Assembly (NCBI RefSeq): GCF_024294785.1
Contig: NZ_JANCLT010000001.1
Span: forward strand, 612,194-676,193
Direction of reading: 5' to 3'
DNA length: 64,000 nt
Origin: Ectobacillus ponti
GTDB lineage: Bacteria; Bacillota; Bacilli; Bacillales; Bacillaceae_G
The position numbers and the translations under genes were made by a program. This document shows positions 1 through 8,353 of this stretch, piece by piece (the first letter of the stretch is position 1; every line of letters begins with the position of its first letter). Under the pieces are notes generated by a model. The model was not told the DNA's origin and made no database searches. It worked only from the letters and a program-made list of their open reading frames with translations.

Positions 1-262
1 CACGGCGGGTGATGCCGGTGCCGCCATTTGTCAGCACCACATCCACGTCAGGATGCTCCCAGCCAGAGCGGATGGCTTCCTGAATATCCGTCTTGCTGTC
101 TTTCACAATTTCATATGCAGTTGTTTCATACCCATGCTCCTCGAGCAGCTGCATCATGAGCTTGCCGCTTTTGTCCGTTTCTTCGTTCCGCGTATCGGAA
201 ACCGTCACGATCTTGCAGCGCACCGGCTGCGTCGCTTTTGTTTTATGCTCTTGGACGCTCAT
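1..262 (-). CDS. moaB: Molybdenum cofactor biosynthesis protein B (C-terminus cut by window edge)
   Basis: Partial gene: the first 87 codons are present and the rest lies before the window. The visible protein starts MSVQEHKTKAT, then has the MoaB/MogA fold beginning (CKIVTVSDTRN) and the molybdopterin-binding TNGGTGIT motif at about residues 78-85. MoaB-family proteins act on molybdopterin in MoCo synthesis; in Bacillus the true adenylylation role is less certain than for MogA. The ATG follows the moaA stop by one base, and its ribosome binding site GGAGGATGAG is built from the last moaA codons, so translation is probably coupled. Confidence 0.9.
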   Translation of the reverse strand, partial: MSVQEHKTKATQPVRCKIVTVSDTRNEETDKSGKLMMQLLEEHGYETTAYEIVKDSKTDIQEAIRSGWEHPDVDVVLTNGGTGITRR

Positions 263-263
263 C

Positions 264-1277
264 TCATCCTCCAATATACGACATTTCAATTCGCTTCTTC
301 TGCCGGCCGGACTCATAGTAGGAAACGCGCTCCTCGGAATAACGGTCATCCCGCTTGTGCCAGGCCGCCCGCAGGGTGCCCTGTATTTCCTCATCGCTTG
401 CCGCGCTGCGCAGCAGCGGTTTCAGCGGCAGTCCTTTGTCTGCAAACAAGCAGGTATAGAGCTGCCCATCCGCTGACAAACGCGCCCGTGTACAGGAGGA
501 GCAGAATGCCTCCGAAACCGAGGAGATAAAGCCGACCTCCACATCTGTGCCAACGTAGCGGTATCTCGATGCCACCTCGCCAAAGTAAGCCGGATCTGCC
601 GGCTCCATCGGCATCTCCGCGTGGATCATATCACGGATTTCCTTGTTGGTGACAACATCTTCCATATTCCAGCCGTTGGACGAGCCGACATCCATGTATT
701 CAATGTAGCGGAGCATAATTCCTTTTTCCTTGAAAAAACGGGCCATCGGCAAAATTTGCGAAGCGTTCATGCCTTTTTTGACGACCATGTTCACCTTTAC
801 GGTCATGCCGGCTTCCAATGCCGCATCCACGCCCGCCAGCACCTGCCCGGAGCGTGCGCCCACCCCATTCATGACAGTAAAAACCTCATCATCCAGCGCA
901 TCCAGGCTGATGTTGACCCGCTTCACGCCGGCTTGATACAGATCCTTCGCGTACCGCTTCAGCAGTACACCATTGGTGGTCAAGGCAATATCCTTAATTC
1001 CCTCAATCTCATACAGCATTTTCACCAGCTGCACCAAATCCTTGCGCAGCAGCGGTTCGCCGCCGGTCAGCCGGATTTTCTCCGTGCCCAGCCCGGCAAA
1101 CTGCTGCGCCAGCCGCACAATCTCTTCAAATGAAAGCAGCTGCTCCCGTGGCATGAAGCAAATATTGGCTTCACTTGGCATGCAGTAGACACAACGGAAA
1201 TTACAGCGGTCTGTGACGGAAATACGCAAATCACGCAGCGGCCGATCATAAGCATCTCGTACCTGAGTCTCTCTCAT
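264..1277 (-). CDS. moaA: GTP 3',8-cyclase MoaA (radical SAM, molybdenum cofactor synthesis)
   Basis: MoaA converts GTP to 3',8-cyclo-7,8-dihydro-GTP, the first step of molybdopterin synthesis, in the cytoplasm. At 337 residues it has family length. The radical-SAM cluster motif CNFRCVYC gives Cys25, Cys29 and Cys32; [10 protein letters not shown] (71-80) is the SAM-binding stretch; the second [4Fe-4S] cluster uses Cys259, Cys262 and Cys276. The C-terminal Gly-Gly pair (YIGG), which enters the active site in known MoaA enzymes, is intact. A GGAG ribosome binding site precedes the ATG. It forms an operon with moaB. An imperfect inverted repeat at 1303-1325 lies just upstream and might mark its control region. 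Confidence 0.95.
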   Translation of the reverse strand: MRETQVRDAYDRPLRDLRISVTDRCNFRCVYCMPSEANICFMPREQLLSFEEIVRLAQQFAGLGTEKIRLTGGEPLLRKDLVQLVKMLYEIEGIKDIALTTNGVLLKRYAKDLYQAGVKRVNISLDALDDEVFTVMNGVGARSGQVLAGVDAALEAGMTVKVNMVVKKGMNASQILPMARFFKEKGIMLRYIEYMDVGSSNGWNMEDVVTNKEIRDMIHAEMPMEPADPAYFGEVASRYRYVGTDVEVGFISSVSEAFCSSCTRARLSADGQLYTCLFADKGLPLKPLLRSAASDEEIQGTLRAAWHKRDDRYSEERVSYYESGRQKKRIEMSYIGG

Positions 1278-1327
1278 GTTGCTTGCTCTCCTTTCGCAAG
1301 AAGCAATTCTATCTATAGAAATTGCAA

Positions 1328-1384
1328 AAAGGGGGTGAAGCTTCCTGCCGGGCTTCAGCCCGGCCAGAAACTCCTTTCCCCCTC
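1328..1384 (-). terminator. Rho-independent terminator after narK
   Basis: On the minus strand a long hairpin (core GCCGGGC-TGAA-GCCCGGC, extended by flanking GGGGG and CCCCC) is followed by TTTTT. It separates narK from moaA-moaB. Confidence 0.75.
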
Positions 1385-1389
1385 TATAT

Positions 1390-2721
1390 TCAGCATTTTA
1401 CTTCTGAGTTTTTACGCTGATAGTAATACCAGTTCAGCGCGACGGAAACGACATAGAATGCGATGAAGAAGTAGAACGCTGTTACTGGTGTTCCAGTGGA
1501 TGCCACAGACCAGCCGAACAGCTTTGGAATGAAGAAGGAGCCGTATGCTGCAAATGCTGCCGTGAAGCCGAGCACCGGCGCTGCTTCCTTCTGCGGAAAA
1601 ATGTTCGGAATCATTTGGAATGTAGAACCGGAACCAAGACCTGCTGCTACAAATAATACTAGGAAAGATGCCAGGAAGCCAGCAAATTGCTTCAGATTCA
1701 AGAAGTAGATGACACCCAGGGCACCAATGGACATAATGATCAGTACGATTGCTGTTACGCGGGAGCCGCCGAATTTGTCAGAGACCCAGCCGCCGACCGG
1801 ACGTGCCGCTGCCGCTACAAGAGCACCCAGGAATGCCAGAGGCACATATTGCGGGAATTGCTGCTTCAACAGCAGCGGGAATGCCGCAGAGTACCCGATG
1901 AAGGAACCGAATGTTGCCACATACAACACAGTCATAATCCAAGTGTGCTTACGCTTTACGATCACGAACTGGTCTGCTACAGATTGCTTCGCATTTGGCA
2001 CATTATCCATGCCGAAGAATGCGATGATTGTTAAGATGACAATCGGGATCACCCAAATGAATGCAGCGTTTTGCAGCCAAACCTGTTGGCCATTTTTCAG
2101 CACCTGGCCGCCGCCGCCGATGGCTGCGAAAGTGCCGGTTGTAATAATCAACGGTGTTACGAATTGTACAACGGATACACCCATATTGCCGAGGCCGCCG
2201 TTAATGCCAAGCGCTGTACCTTTTTCCTTTTTTGGGAAGAAGAAGCTGATATTTGCCACAGAGCTGGAGAAGTTGCCGCCGCCAAGGCCGCAGGCTGCAG
2301 CAAGCAGCAGCATGACCCAGTACGGAGTGGCTGTATTTTGTACGGCAAACCCGATTCCGATTGCCGGCAGAGCCAGCACCGCCGTGGAGAACACAGTCCA
2401 GTTGCGGCCGCCAAACTTGCCGACGCCAAAGGTATAAAGGAAGCGGAGTGTTGCACCGACAAGGCCCGGAATGGCCGCGAGCGTAAACAGCTGCTCCTGG
2501 GAAAATGCAAAGCCAATATCATTCAAACGAACTGCGACAACAGACCAAATCTGCCATACGATAAATGCCAGCATCAAGCTTGGCACGGAGATCCACAGGT
2601 TGCGGCGCGCGTGGATTCTTCCTTCCGCCTCCCAATAAACTGCGTTCTCCGGATTCCAATCGGCAGGCAATCTGCCTTTTCTATTCAACTGACCCGCTGT
2701 AGGTTTTGCTACAGTCGCCAT
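1390..2721 (-). CDS. narK: Nitrate/nitrite transporter NarK (MFS)
   Basis: Twelve-helix major facilitator protein of 443 residues for nitrate uptake and nitrite extrusion across the cytoplasmic membrane. The nitrate-signature glycine-rich segments are visible: [19 protein letters not shown] in helix 5 and a second glycine-rich stretch, AAGLGSGS, towards the C-terminus. An upstream in-frame ATG at 2766 exists, but the ATG at 2719-2721 has the AAGAGGGGA ribosome binding site at good spacing and gives the usual MATVAKP-type start, so I chose it. The promoter region carries a perfect Fnr box centred 41.5 bp before the predicted start of transcription, so anaerobic activation is very likely. It sits beside moaAB, which supply the cofactor of nitrate reductase. 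Confidence 0.92.
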   Translation of the reverse strand: MATVAKPTAGQLNRKGRLPADWNPENAVYWEAEGRIHARRNLWISVPSLMLAFIVWQIWSVVAVRLNDIGFAFSQEQLFTLAAIPGLVGATLRFLYTFGVGKFGGRNWTVFSTAVLALPAIGIGFAVQNTATPYWVMLLLAAACGLGGGNFSSSVANISFFFPKKEKGTALGINGGLGNMGVSVVQFVTPLIITTGTFAAIGGGGQVLKNGQQVWLQNAAFIWVIPIVILTIIAFFGMDNVPNAKQSVADQFVIVKRKHTWIMTVLYVATFGSFIGYSAAFPLLLKQQFPQYVPLAFLGALVAAAARPVGGWVSDKFGGSRVTAIVLIIMSIGALGVIYFLNLKQFAGFLASFLVLFVAAGLGSGSTFQMIPNIFPQKEAAPVLGFTAAFAAYGSFFIPKLFGWSVASTGTPVTAFYFFIAFYVVSVALNWYYYQRKNSEVKC

Positions 2722-2779
2722 ATAAATCCCCTCTTCTCTGGATTTTTTATAACTGATGGAGTGCACTCTTTATGTTTGT

Positions 2780-2822
2780 ATCATATACAAAGCGGCGAAA
2801 AGAGAATGTGACATTTATCACA
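2780..2822 (-). promoter_or_regulatory. Fnr-dependent narK promoter
   Basis: A perfect TGTGA-N6-TCACA box lies at 2807-2822 (centre 2814.5). The minus strand has TATGAT at 2785-2780, which would place transcription start near 2773, exactly 41.5 bp from the box centre. This is class II activator geometry. No good -35 hexamer is present, as expected for an Fnr-dependent promoter. Confidence 0.8.
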
Positions 2823-2835
2823 GAAATTCCTCTCC

Positions 2836-2878
2836 TGTGACAGTGTTCACAGAATAGTCAACGCTGCTTTGAGATAAT
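2836..2878 (+). promoter_or_regulatory. Second Fnr box and divergent rightward promoter
   Basis: A second perfect TGTGA-N6-TCACA box lies at 2836-2851 (centre 2843.5). On the plus strand GATAAT at 2873-2878 predicts a start near 2885, again 41.5 bp from the box centre. The gene at 2952 would be the target. Confidence 0.72.
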
Positions 2879-2951
2879 AAGAAAAGCGGCAGATTATGAT
2901 CGCTTATGCTGCGAAACGGAAACAATGGAGAGAAACAAAGGAGAGATCTGA

Positions 2952-3458
2952 ATGCTGAAAGCCCGAATCGTATATCAAAGTGATGCTGCGCAGGAGCGCC
3001 TGCAGCCCTTGCTTACCGCTGCCATGGAGCAGCTGCTCACCCTGGAATGGCGCGAAGCTGTACACGAGCTTGGTATATCCTTTTCAGAAAGGCTTACCTA
3101 TAATCAATACACAGCGATTCACCAATTCCTGCTGACTGCGGCCAAAGCGCTGGAAGGCCGCATTCATGATAAGGGAGCCATGCTCGGCTATCTGATGGAC
3201 AGCACGCCGGCTTACATTGTCACCAACTGGGATGCCTGGAGCCGTATGCTGCATGAGAAAAAGCTGCATTCTGCCAAAGGGGAATATGTACATATTTATA
3301 AGGAAGGCGAGCTCCTGGAAAGCGGCATTCTGCTGGAATATGAATTCTCGCCTGCAAACACACCATTTGCTCTTGTCAGCTGTACTCTCATCACATCAGA
3401 AGGGGAGCAAACCGTATACGGGGATCACCTCACGTTAGAAGCGGAACAACGCTTTTAA
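2952..3458 (+). CDS. Conserved hypothetical protein, predicted Fnr target
   Basis: Function not recognised. The 168-residue protein has no signal peptide or membrane helix, has acidic and hydrophobic alternation typical of a soluble alpha/beta protein, and contains a YLMDSTPAYIVTNWDAW segment in the middle. The ATG has a GGAGA ribosome binding site. It is transcribed away from narK from a promoter that carries its own perfect Fnr box, so it is probably made under oxygen limitation and may assist nitrate respiration or NO handling. It is a single-gene unit ended by a strong hairpin. Confidence 0.75.
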   Translation: MLKARIVYQSDAAQERLQPLLTAAMEQLLTLEWREAVHELGISFSERLTYNQYTAIHQFLLTAAKALEGRIHDKGAMLGYLMDSTPAYIVTNWDAWSRMLHEKKLHSAKGEYVHIYKEGELLESGILLEYEFSPANTPFALVSCTLITSEGEQTVYGDHLTLEAEQRF

Positions 3459-3465
3459 CCCAACA

Positions 3466-3494
3466 TAAAAAGGCTGAGTGCATCAGCCTTTTTG
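3466..3494. terminator. Bidirectional terminator
   Basis: AAAAAGGCTGA-GTGCA-TCAGCCTTTTT forms a perfect 11-bp stem with T runs on both strands, serving the convergent genes at 2952 and 3483. Its right arm overlaps the last codons of the VanZ-like gene. Confidence 0.9.
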
Positions 3495-4097
3495 TTGTTC
3501 CGCCCGCAAGCGCAGCCGGTCATACAGCCAGGCGCCGCATATGGCGCCGAGCACGTTCAGCAGGATGTCATCCACATCGAAGCTGCCCCGGCTCAGCGCC
3601 TGCTGGGAAAATTCAATCGTTAAAATGCAAACCAGAATGCCAGCCAAGGTCCAACGCTTGCGCTGGAACAAGCGCATCAGCAGCCCGCCGAGCGGGATAA
3701 AGGGGAGAATATTGCCGAGCAAATTACTCCAGACATATAAGTGGTCCCAGCCCCGGTCGATATACTCCCGGATCGTATGAAAGGGAATATAGTTCGCTTC
3801 ATATACATCATAGCTTCTGCCAAACAGCATGGTCAGCAGGATGAACAGATACAGGATGCTGAAGACAAAAATGAAGGCTTCCGGAATTTTCACAGCAGGG
3901 CCCTTTCGCCGTGACCACAGCAGCAAATACAGCATGTACAAGCACAAAGTCCCGGCCAACCGGAAGGCCAGAAACAGCAATGGGGAAGCATAAGGGATCA
4001 ACACAAGCATGAGACGGTCCCCGGCATGCTCCATGAACAGGAACGCCAGCACCGCCGCAGCGCAGAATACCGCAACATGATGGAACATACGCTTCAT
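3483..4097 (-). CDS. VanZ-like family membrane protein
   Basis: Integral membrane protein of about 204 residues with five or so hydrophobic segments. The family signatures are clear: NLLGNILPFIPLGG in the second half and FDVDDILLNVLGAICG near the C-terminus. VanZ relatives are linked to teicoplanin or antimicrobial tolerance and envelope functions, but the biochemical role is unknown. The reading frame is open far upstream (to 4241), yet that part lies inside the preceding gene; ATG at 4097 (or 4109) is the likely start, with only a weak ribosome binding site, which suggests translational coupling to the gene at 4100-4462. Confidence 0.85.
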   Translation of the reverse strand: MKRMFHHVAVFCAAAVLAFLFMEHAGDRLMLVLIPYASPLLFLAFRLAGTLCLYMLYLLLWSRRKGPAVKIPEAFIFVFSILYLFILLTMLFGRSYDVYEANYIPFHTIREYIDRGWDHLYVWSNLLGNILPFIPLGGLLMRLFQRKRWTLAGILVCILTIEFSQQALSRGSFDVDDILLNVLGAICGAWLYDRLRLRAEQQKG

Positions 4098-4099
4098 CG

Positions 4100-4462
4100 T
4101 TATATCCATGGTGTCCGCTTCGTGCGCTGCAGCAGCCACTTCAGGTCCACACGCGCCAGCACCGGCTTGTAGCCGAACGCGCTTTGCTGCAGCCGTACCT
4201 GAATCGGTGCCGGCTGCTCCTTCTGGTTCACAAGCAGCCATACGTTGTATACATCTGACTGCACGGTTTTCTCAAAGCGCGAGACAGTGACTCTGTCAGG
4301 CATGGTGTCCAGCTGCAGCCGCTGCATATCCAGATAACGCTGCAGTGCCAGCTCCCGGGTCGGCACATATTGCCTTTGAATGTCGGCAGCCAACGGATAC
4401 AGCAGAGCCCCGCTTAGTCCCAGCAGCAAAAAACAGCTGCGCAGTTTTCTTCTCAGACGCAT
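4100..4462 (-). CDS. Hypothetical secreted or membrane-anchored protein
   Basis: About 120 residues. It begins with a basic stretch (MRLRRKLR) and one hydrophobic helix (about residues 9-28), so it is either exported or anchored with the rest outside. The remaining domain is basic and unrecognised. I chose ATG 4462 because AGGAG lies nine bases upstream; the GTG at 4468 is too close to it. It ends just inside the start region of the VanZ-like gene, so the two are probably co-transcribed and may act together at the envelope. Confidence 0.65.
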   Translation of the reverse strand: MRLRRKLRSCFLLLGLSGALLYPLAADIQRQYVPTRELALQRYLDMQRLQLDTMPDRVTVSRFEKTVQSDVYNVWLLVNQKEQPAPIQVRLQQSAFGYKPVLARVDLKWLLQRTKRTPWI

Positions 4463-4474
4463 ATCCACCGACTC

Positions 4475-4888
4475 CTATCCCTGGCGCGGCCGGGCATGCC
4501 CCCGCTCCGCTTCCAGCACATACTCTATGAAAGCAGCAATCTCGCCGACATATCGGTCCACTCCCGCAATATGATAAAAGGAGCAGGCCTGCGCCGGGTC
4601 GTTGATTTCAGGGGATGCCGAATACAAGTAGACACGCTTCCCCAATGCCAGAGCCATGCCCAGCTCTGCATGCGTTCCTTTCCCGCCCGGCAGCAGCACT
4701 GCCACGAAATCCGCGGCAGCAACGGCCTGCAGCTCCGCTTCCCCAATCGCCTGCAGCTCCGATATGTCTATGGGTCTCTCATTCTTTGTCCAATCATAGG
4801 TTTGCATAAAGCCCTCCGCAGCAAATGCGGCGGCTGCCTCCCGCACTGCCGCTTTATTCTGCAAACCGGATGCAAGGTAAAAATTCAA
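4475..4888 (-). CDS. Nucleoside 2-deoxyribosyltransferase-like protein (TTG start)
   Basis: Rossmann-like protein of 137 residues. NFYLASGLQNK at the start, DFVAVLLPGGKGTHAELGMALALGK in the middle (the D...GG.GT..E pattern) and an SFYH segment near the end match the deoxyribosyltransferase/DUF4406-like superfamily, which cleaves or transfers sugars from nucleotides. The catalytic Glu would be that of GTHAELG. An in-frame ATG far upstream exists, but the TTG at 4886-4888 has a perfect GGAGGAGG site and starts the conserved fold, so I prefer it. Substrate unknown. It follows the LOG-family gene with a terminator in between. Confidence 0.75.
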   Translation of the reverse strand: MNFYLASGLQNKAAVREAAAAFAAEGFMQTYDWTKNERPIDISELQAIGEAELQAVAAADFVAVLLPGGKGTHAELGMALALGKRVYLYSASPEINDPAQACSFYHIAGVDRYVGEIAAFIEYVLEAERGHARPRQG

Positions 4889-4985
4889 CGCCAGCTCCTC
4901 CTCCGAAACGATTATCTCTATCGTAACAAGAATATAACGATTTTGCCATGCTGACAGCCGCTCTTCCATCATGAAAAAAATGGCG

Positions 4986-5011
4986 CAAAAAAGAGGCGGT
5001 GTCCTCCGCCC
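4986..5011 (-). terminator. Terminator after LOG-family gene
   Basis: Minus strand GGCGG-AGGACA-CCGCC followed by TCTTTTTT. Confidence 0.75.
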
Positions 5012-5031
5012 CAGTTCTTGTTCACCCTGCA

Positions 5032-5586
5032 TCAGGAAAGCGGAAACTGGTAGGAAATCAGCTTTTCCAGCAGGCCGGCCGCCTCATGGTCCGACACAAG
5101 CAGCTTTGTCTGGCTCATCGGCATGAATTCCGCCTCGGCAGTATGCAAAATGAGCTCCAAAACAGGATTATAGTAGCCTTCAATATTAAGCACACCGATT
5201 GGCTTTTGGTGCAAGCCGATTTGAGCCCAGCACAGCACCTCAAACAGCTCTTCAAAGGTGCCGAAGCCTCCCGGCAGAGCAATATAGGCATCTGCGAGCT
5301 TGGACATCAGTGCTTTGCGCTCATGCATGCTGTCAACCTCAATGAACTCAGTCAGTCCCTCATGGGCAATCTCTTTCCGAAATAAGCCGCCCGGCATGAC
5401 GCCAATTACCTTACCGCCGTGGGATAAAGCCGCATCTGCCGCAGCCCCCATGAGGCCGAGACGGGAGCCTCCGTACACAATTTCCAGCCCCTGCTCTGCA
5501 ATAAGCCTGCCAAGCTCGGCGGCTTTTCTTTCATAGGACGGATGGTTGCCGGGTCTGGACCCGGCGAAAATACAAATACGCTTCAT
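5032..5586 (-). CDS. LOG-family protein (cytokinin riboside 5'-monophosphate phosphoribohydrolase type)
   Basis: 184-residue member of the LOG/YvdD family, formerly misnamed lysine decarboxylase. It would hydrolyse the N-glycosidic bond of nucleoside 5'-monophosphates, releasing base and ribose 5-phosphate, in the cytoplasm. Visible signatures are the N-terminal ICIFAGSRPG phosphate loop, VYGGSRLGLMG, and the catalytic PGGFGTFEELFE motif (PGGxGTxxE) at about 105-116. AGGGGAA precedes the ATG. The neighbour at 4475 is a related nucleotide-sugar enzyme, hinting at shared nucleotide salvage or damage cleaning, but a terminator separates them. Confidence 0.9.
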   Translation of the reverse strand: MKRICIFAGSRPGNHPSYERKAAELGRLIAEQGLEIVYGGSRLGLMGAAADAALSHGGKVIGVMPGGLFRKEIAHEGLTEFIEVDSMHERKALMSKLADAYIALPGGFGTFEELFEVLCWAQIGLHQKPIGVLNIEGYYNPVLELILHTAEAEFMPMSQTKLLVSDHEAAGLLEKLISYQFPLS

Positions 5587-5731
5587 GACAGATTCCCCTA
5601 ACTCTCTTATCTTCTTCTCCCTTATTATACCATTTCCTCATTTGGAGATTCCCCCTTTTTCGCACGGGAAGGAATTGAGAGGGTGTTCCCCGAATTAAGT
5701 GCAAGATATGAAGAGAAATGAGGGGGAAAAG

Positions 5732-6301
5732 ATGAACAGCAATTTTAACCTGGAGGATTTTCCAGTTTTGGAGACAGAACGCCTGCAGCTGCGGGAGCTT
5801 CAGCTGACAGATGCCGGGGCGGTGTTCCGCTGCCTGTCAAATGAGGCTGTTACCCGGTATTGGGGCGTGCTGCCGTTCTCTTCCATTCAGCAGGCAGAAG
5901 GCTTCATTCAGAGCTGCCGGGACGGCTTTGCCGAGCGGCAGCGCATCCGCTGGGGCATTGTCCGGAAAGAGGACGGCGCCTTCATGGGCACATGCGGCTT
6001 CCACGCCTGGAACAAGGGGTGCAGCCGCTGTGAGATCGGCTACGAACTGGCAGAAGAATATTGGGGCCATGGCTATGCTACAGAAGCGATTCGGGCCCTC
6101 ACTTCCTTCGGCTTCCGTGTGCTGGAGCTGCACCGCATCGGCGCGGTCGTATACCTGGAGAACACAGCTTCCCAGCATGTGCTGGAGAAGCTCGGCTTTG
6201 CAAAAGAAGGTATTTTGCGGGATTATATGAAGTGTGATGGCAAGTACTATGATGTGTACATGTCTTCCCTATTACATCCTACAAACCTAAAGGAGAGCTA
6301 G
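5732..6301 (+). CDS. GNAT family N-acetyltransferase (RimJ/YdaF-like)
   Basis: Acetyl-CoA-dependent acetyltransferase of 189 residues. The N-terminal LETERLQLRELQLTDA and the acetyl-CoA pyrophosphate loop region around EEYWGHGYATEAI (Q/RxxGxG/A variant) are typical of the RimJ/RimL-type GNAT subgroup, ending in the usual LGFAKEGILRDY. The acceptor is unknown; relatives acetylate ribosomal proteins, amino acids or small amines. The open frame begins at GTG 5699, but the ATG at 5732 has the AGGGGGA ribosome binding site. It ends two bases before the next gene and probably forms an operon with it. Confidence 0.88.
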   Translation: MNSNFNLEDFPVLETERLQLRELQLTDAGAVFRCLSNEAVTRYWGVLPFSSIQQAEGFIQSCRDGFAERQRIRWGIVRKEDGAFMGTCGFHAWNKGCSRCEIGYELAEEYWGHGYATEAIRALTSFGFRVLELHRIGAVVYLENTASQHVLEKLGFAKEGILRDYMKCDGKYYDVYMSSLLHPTNLKES

Positions 6302-6302
6302 A

Positions 6303-7031
6303 ATGCGAGTGACAAAAGGAGTAGAAATGCTGGAGCTGCATGCGCAAGGCTCCAATGGCCCTTCCGTGTACTGTCCCACTCTTGTTTGGGACGAGAAGGA
6401 TGCCATTCTGATTGATACAGGCCTGCCCGGTATGCTCGGTCAAATTCAGGCGGCCATGGAACAGGCAGGCGTGCCGTTTCAACAGCTGCGTGCCGTCATT
6501 TTGACGCATCAGGACCTGGACCACATCGGCAGTCTGCCGGCAATTCTGGAGGCTGCCGGCGGCGGAGTCGAGGTGTATGCCCACGCGTTGGAACAGCCGT
6601 ATATTGAAGGACAAAGGCCCTTGCTGAAGTCCCTGCCGCCTGGGGCGCTGGAGAAGCTGCCGCCGCACGTGCGCGCGATGTTTGCCAATCCGCCGAAAGC
6701 AAGGGTGGACAAGCTGCTGGAGGATGGACAGGTACTGCCGTATTGCGGCGGCATCCGTGCCATCTTCACGCCAGGGCATACGCTGGGCCATATCAGCTTA
6801 TATCTTGAGGAACAGCAGGTACTGGTGACAGGAGATGCCATGGTGTACGCAAACGGCGCGCTGCAGGGCCCGGTCCCTCAGGTGACGCACGATGTGGAAA
6901 CAGCTGTACAGTCTCTGCAGAAATTCAGCGGGCTGCAGCCGGATGCTGTGGTTTGCTACCACGGCGGCTTGTGCAAAGAGAATGCGAAGGAACAGCTGCA
7001 GGCTCTATTGGAGCGGGCAGCGGAAAAGTGA
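6303..7031 (+). CDS. MBL-fold metallohydrolase
   Basis: 242-residue metallo-beta-lactamase-fold hydrolase. The metal site is seen as LTHQDLDHIG (HxxxDH variant, about 63-69), FTPGHTLGHISLY, TGDAM, and YHGG near the C-terminus. This form is common in YflN/GloB-like hydrolases of thioesters or lactones; substrate cannot be inferred. AAAGGAGAG lies before the ATG, overlapping the end of the GNAT gene. A hairpin ends the unit. Confidence 0.88.
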   Translation: MRVTKGVEMLELHAQGSNGPSVYCPTLVWDEKDAILIDTGLPGMLGQIQAAMEQAGVPFQQLRAVILTHQDLDHIGSLPAILEAAGGGVEVYAHALEQPYIEGQRPLLKSLPPGALEKLPPHVRAMFANPPKARVDKLLEDGQVLPYCGGIRAIFTPGHTLGHISLYLEEQQVLVTGDAMVYANGALQGPVPQVTHDVETAVQSLQKFSGLQPDAVVCYHGGLCKENAKEQLQALLERAAEK

Positions 7032-7035
7032 GAAA

Positions 7036-7067
7036 AAGGCAGCCGTTTTGAACGAGCTGCCTTCTTC
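7036..7067. terminator. Bidirectional terminator
   Basis: AAGGCAGC ... GCTGCCTT with inner CGTT/AACG pairing. The minus strand continues into TTTTTCT, so it serves chiefly the gene at 7067, and also the plus-strand operon. Confidence 0.8.
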
Positions 7068-7348
7068 TATTTATGCGCGGTCCAATTCCGCAGCTGCCGC
7101 AGCAAATAAGGCGCCTGCGGAATCACCTTCACCGAAATGCCCGCTCCCCGGTACGGCATCTCCAGCAGCAGCCCGCGCCGCAGCAGGCTTCCGATTTCCC
7201 TGCTGCCGTACGGATGCACCGCTGTCCCCTCCCGATTGGCCAGGCGGATGAGCTCCCACAGCGCCTGCTTCTCGGGCCGCGGCAGCTGCCGCATTTGCTC
7301 ATAGACGAGCCGCTCACGCTCCGGTACATGCGAAAGAAAATCCTCCAT
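7067..7348 (-). CDS. Small hypothetical protein
   Basis: 93-residue basic, helix-rich protein of unknown function. The order RPEKQALWELIRLANREG followed by SREIGSLLRRGLL suggests a winged-helix or DNA-binding-like fold, but this is only an impression. GGAGG sits ten bases before the ATG, and codon use resembles its neighbours, so it is probably real. It is a single-gene unit between two terminators. Confidence 0.65.
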   Translation of the reverse strand: MEDFLSHVPERERLVYEQMRQLPRPEKQALWELIRLANREGTAVHPYGSREIGSLLRRGLLLEMPYRGAGISVKVIPQAPYLLRQLRNWTAHK

Positions 7349-7420
7349 CGGTCCTGCCTCCGTGTCATTTTCTTCATTATAGCAGACATGGCGACCCTTC
7401 CTGCAATGTTTGTCTTCGCA

Positions 7421-7456
7421 GAAAAAGCCGGCCTGTGAAATACGCAGACCGGCTCT
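7421..7456 (-). terminator. Terminator after DUF4405 gene
   Basis: Minus strand AGCCGG(T)CTG ... CAG(G)CCGGCT followed by TTTTTC. Confidence 0.8.
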
Positions 7457-7462
7457 TTCTCT

Positions 7463-8287
7463 TTATACAGCCCGCGCTTTTTTGCGGGAGCGCAGCTTTG
7501 TCAGATAGTAGGTAATAATCACGAACACACCCATAATGCCGGTATATGTTGTGATGACGCCGAGAGGATTGACACTTTGTCCGCCCCCTTCGCCTCCCTC
7601 TTTATGGAAGCCTTCTCCGCCATCTCTATGGAAGCCGCCCGCAGGCATCTGTCCATTCGCCGCCATGGCCGGGCGGTCGCTTTTCATGCCGCCTTCCATA
7701 CCGCCGGATGTCTGCCCTGTCAGAATGGACCCTGTGCTGGCCAGACGGGACACAAAGTTCGTAGTGTACATTTCGTAGCCGCCGAACAGCAGCAATGCCA
7801 CTGTTGCAAGCTTCGCCGCCATGCCAAACCAAGGCTGTGCCTTCACAGACAGCATCTTATTCCAAACGTTCACCACCCATTTCCAGTGCAGGCCGACATG
7901 AATGCCGATCAAAGCAAGCACGAAAAAGGAAAGGGAAATATGCAGCATTTGAAACCAGCGCTCATTGGATACCTGAATATTTGGGAACACCACCCGGGAA
8001 ACAAAAATGCCGCTCACCATAATAAAGGTCATGGTCGCCAGCAGCAGCAGGTTCAGCAAATACCCAAACCGTGTGCCCCATGGCAGCTTCTTATCAAACA
8101 GCTTCAGCGTCACCCGCTTGACCCACTGCACGTTCAGCAGGACGTGGGTGAGGAATGCGACGGCAAGGCCCAACCCCGCAATTTCATGGAAGGTCAGGCC
8201 GCCCAGCACCCGCTTATTGAACAGCAGTACCATTGTGACCGCCATCAGCAGGTCGAGCGTGAATTTGACATAATTGATCTTCTTCAT
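7463..8287 (-). CDS. DUF4405 domain membrane protein (cytochrome b-like)
   Basis: About 274 residues with helices near 5-25, 30-50, 75-100, 110-135, 155-175 and 240-265. His residues in helix positions (FHEIAGLGL, LTHVLLN, MLHISLS, IGIHVGLHW) form the pattern of a di-haem cytochrome b/DUF4405 protein, so electron transfer in the membrane is likely. Between the fifth and last helix lies a glycine-rich, His- and Glu-containing loop (SGGMEGG through GGEGGGQ, about 195-237), which could bind metal. I start at ATG 8287 because GGAG lies nine bases before it, rather than at 8296. Confidence 0.82.
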   Translation of the reverse strand: MKKINYVKFTLDLLMAVTMVLLFNKRVLGGLTFHEIAGLGLAVAFLTHVLLNVQWVKRVTLKLFDKKLPWGTRFGYLLNLLLLATMTFIMVSGIFVSRVVFPNIQVSNERWFQMLHISLSFFVLALIGIHVGLHWKWVVNVWNKMLSVKAQPWFGMAAKLATVALLLFGGYEMYTTNFVSRLASTGSILTGQTSGGMEGGMKSDRPAMAANGQMPAGGFHRDGGEGFHKEGGEGGGQSVNPLGVITTYTGIMGVFVIITYYLTKLRSRKKARAV

Positions 8288-8353
8288 TGCTCTCATCTCC
8301 AGACTCGTTTTTTTCTCTGTGAATTACTATATCTGGAGATTCTTAACTTTTGC

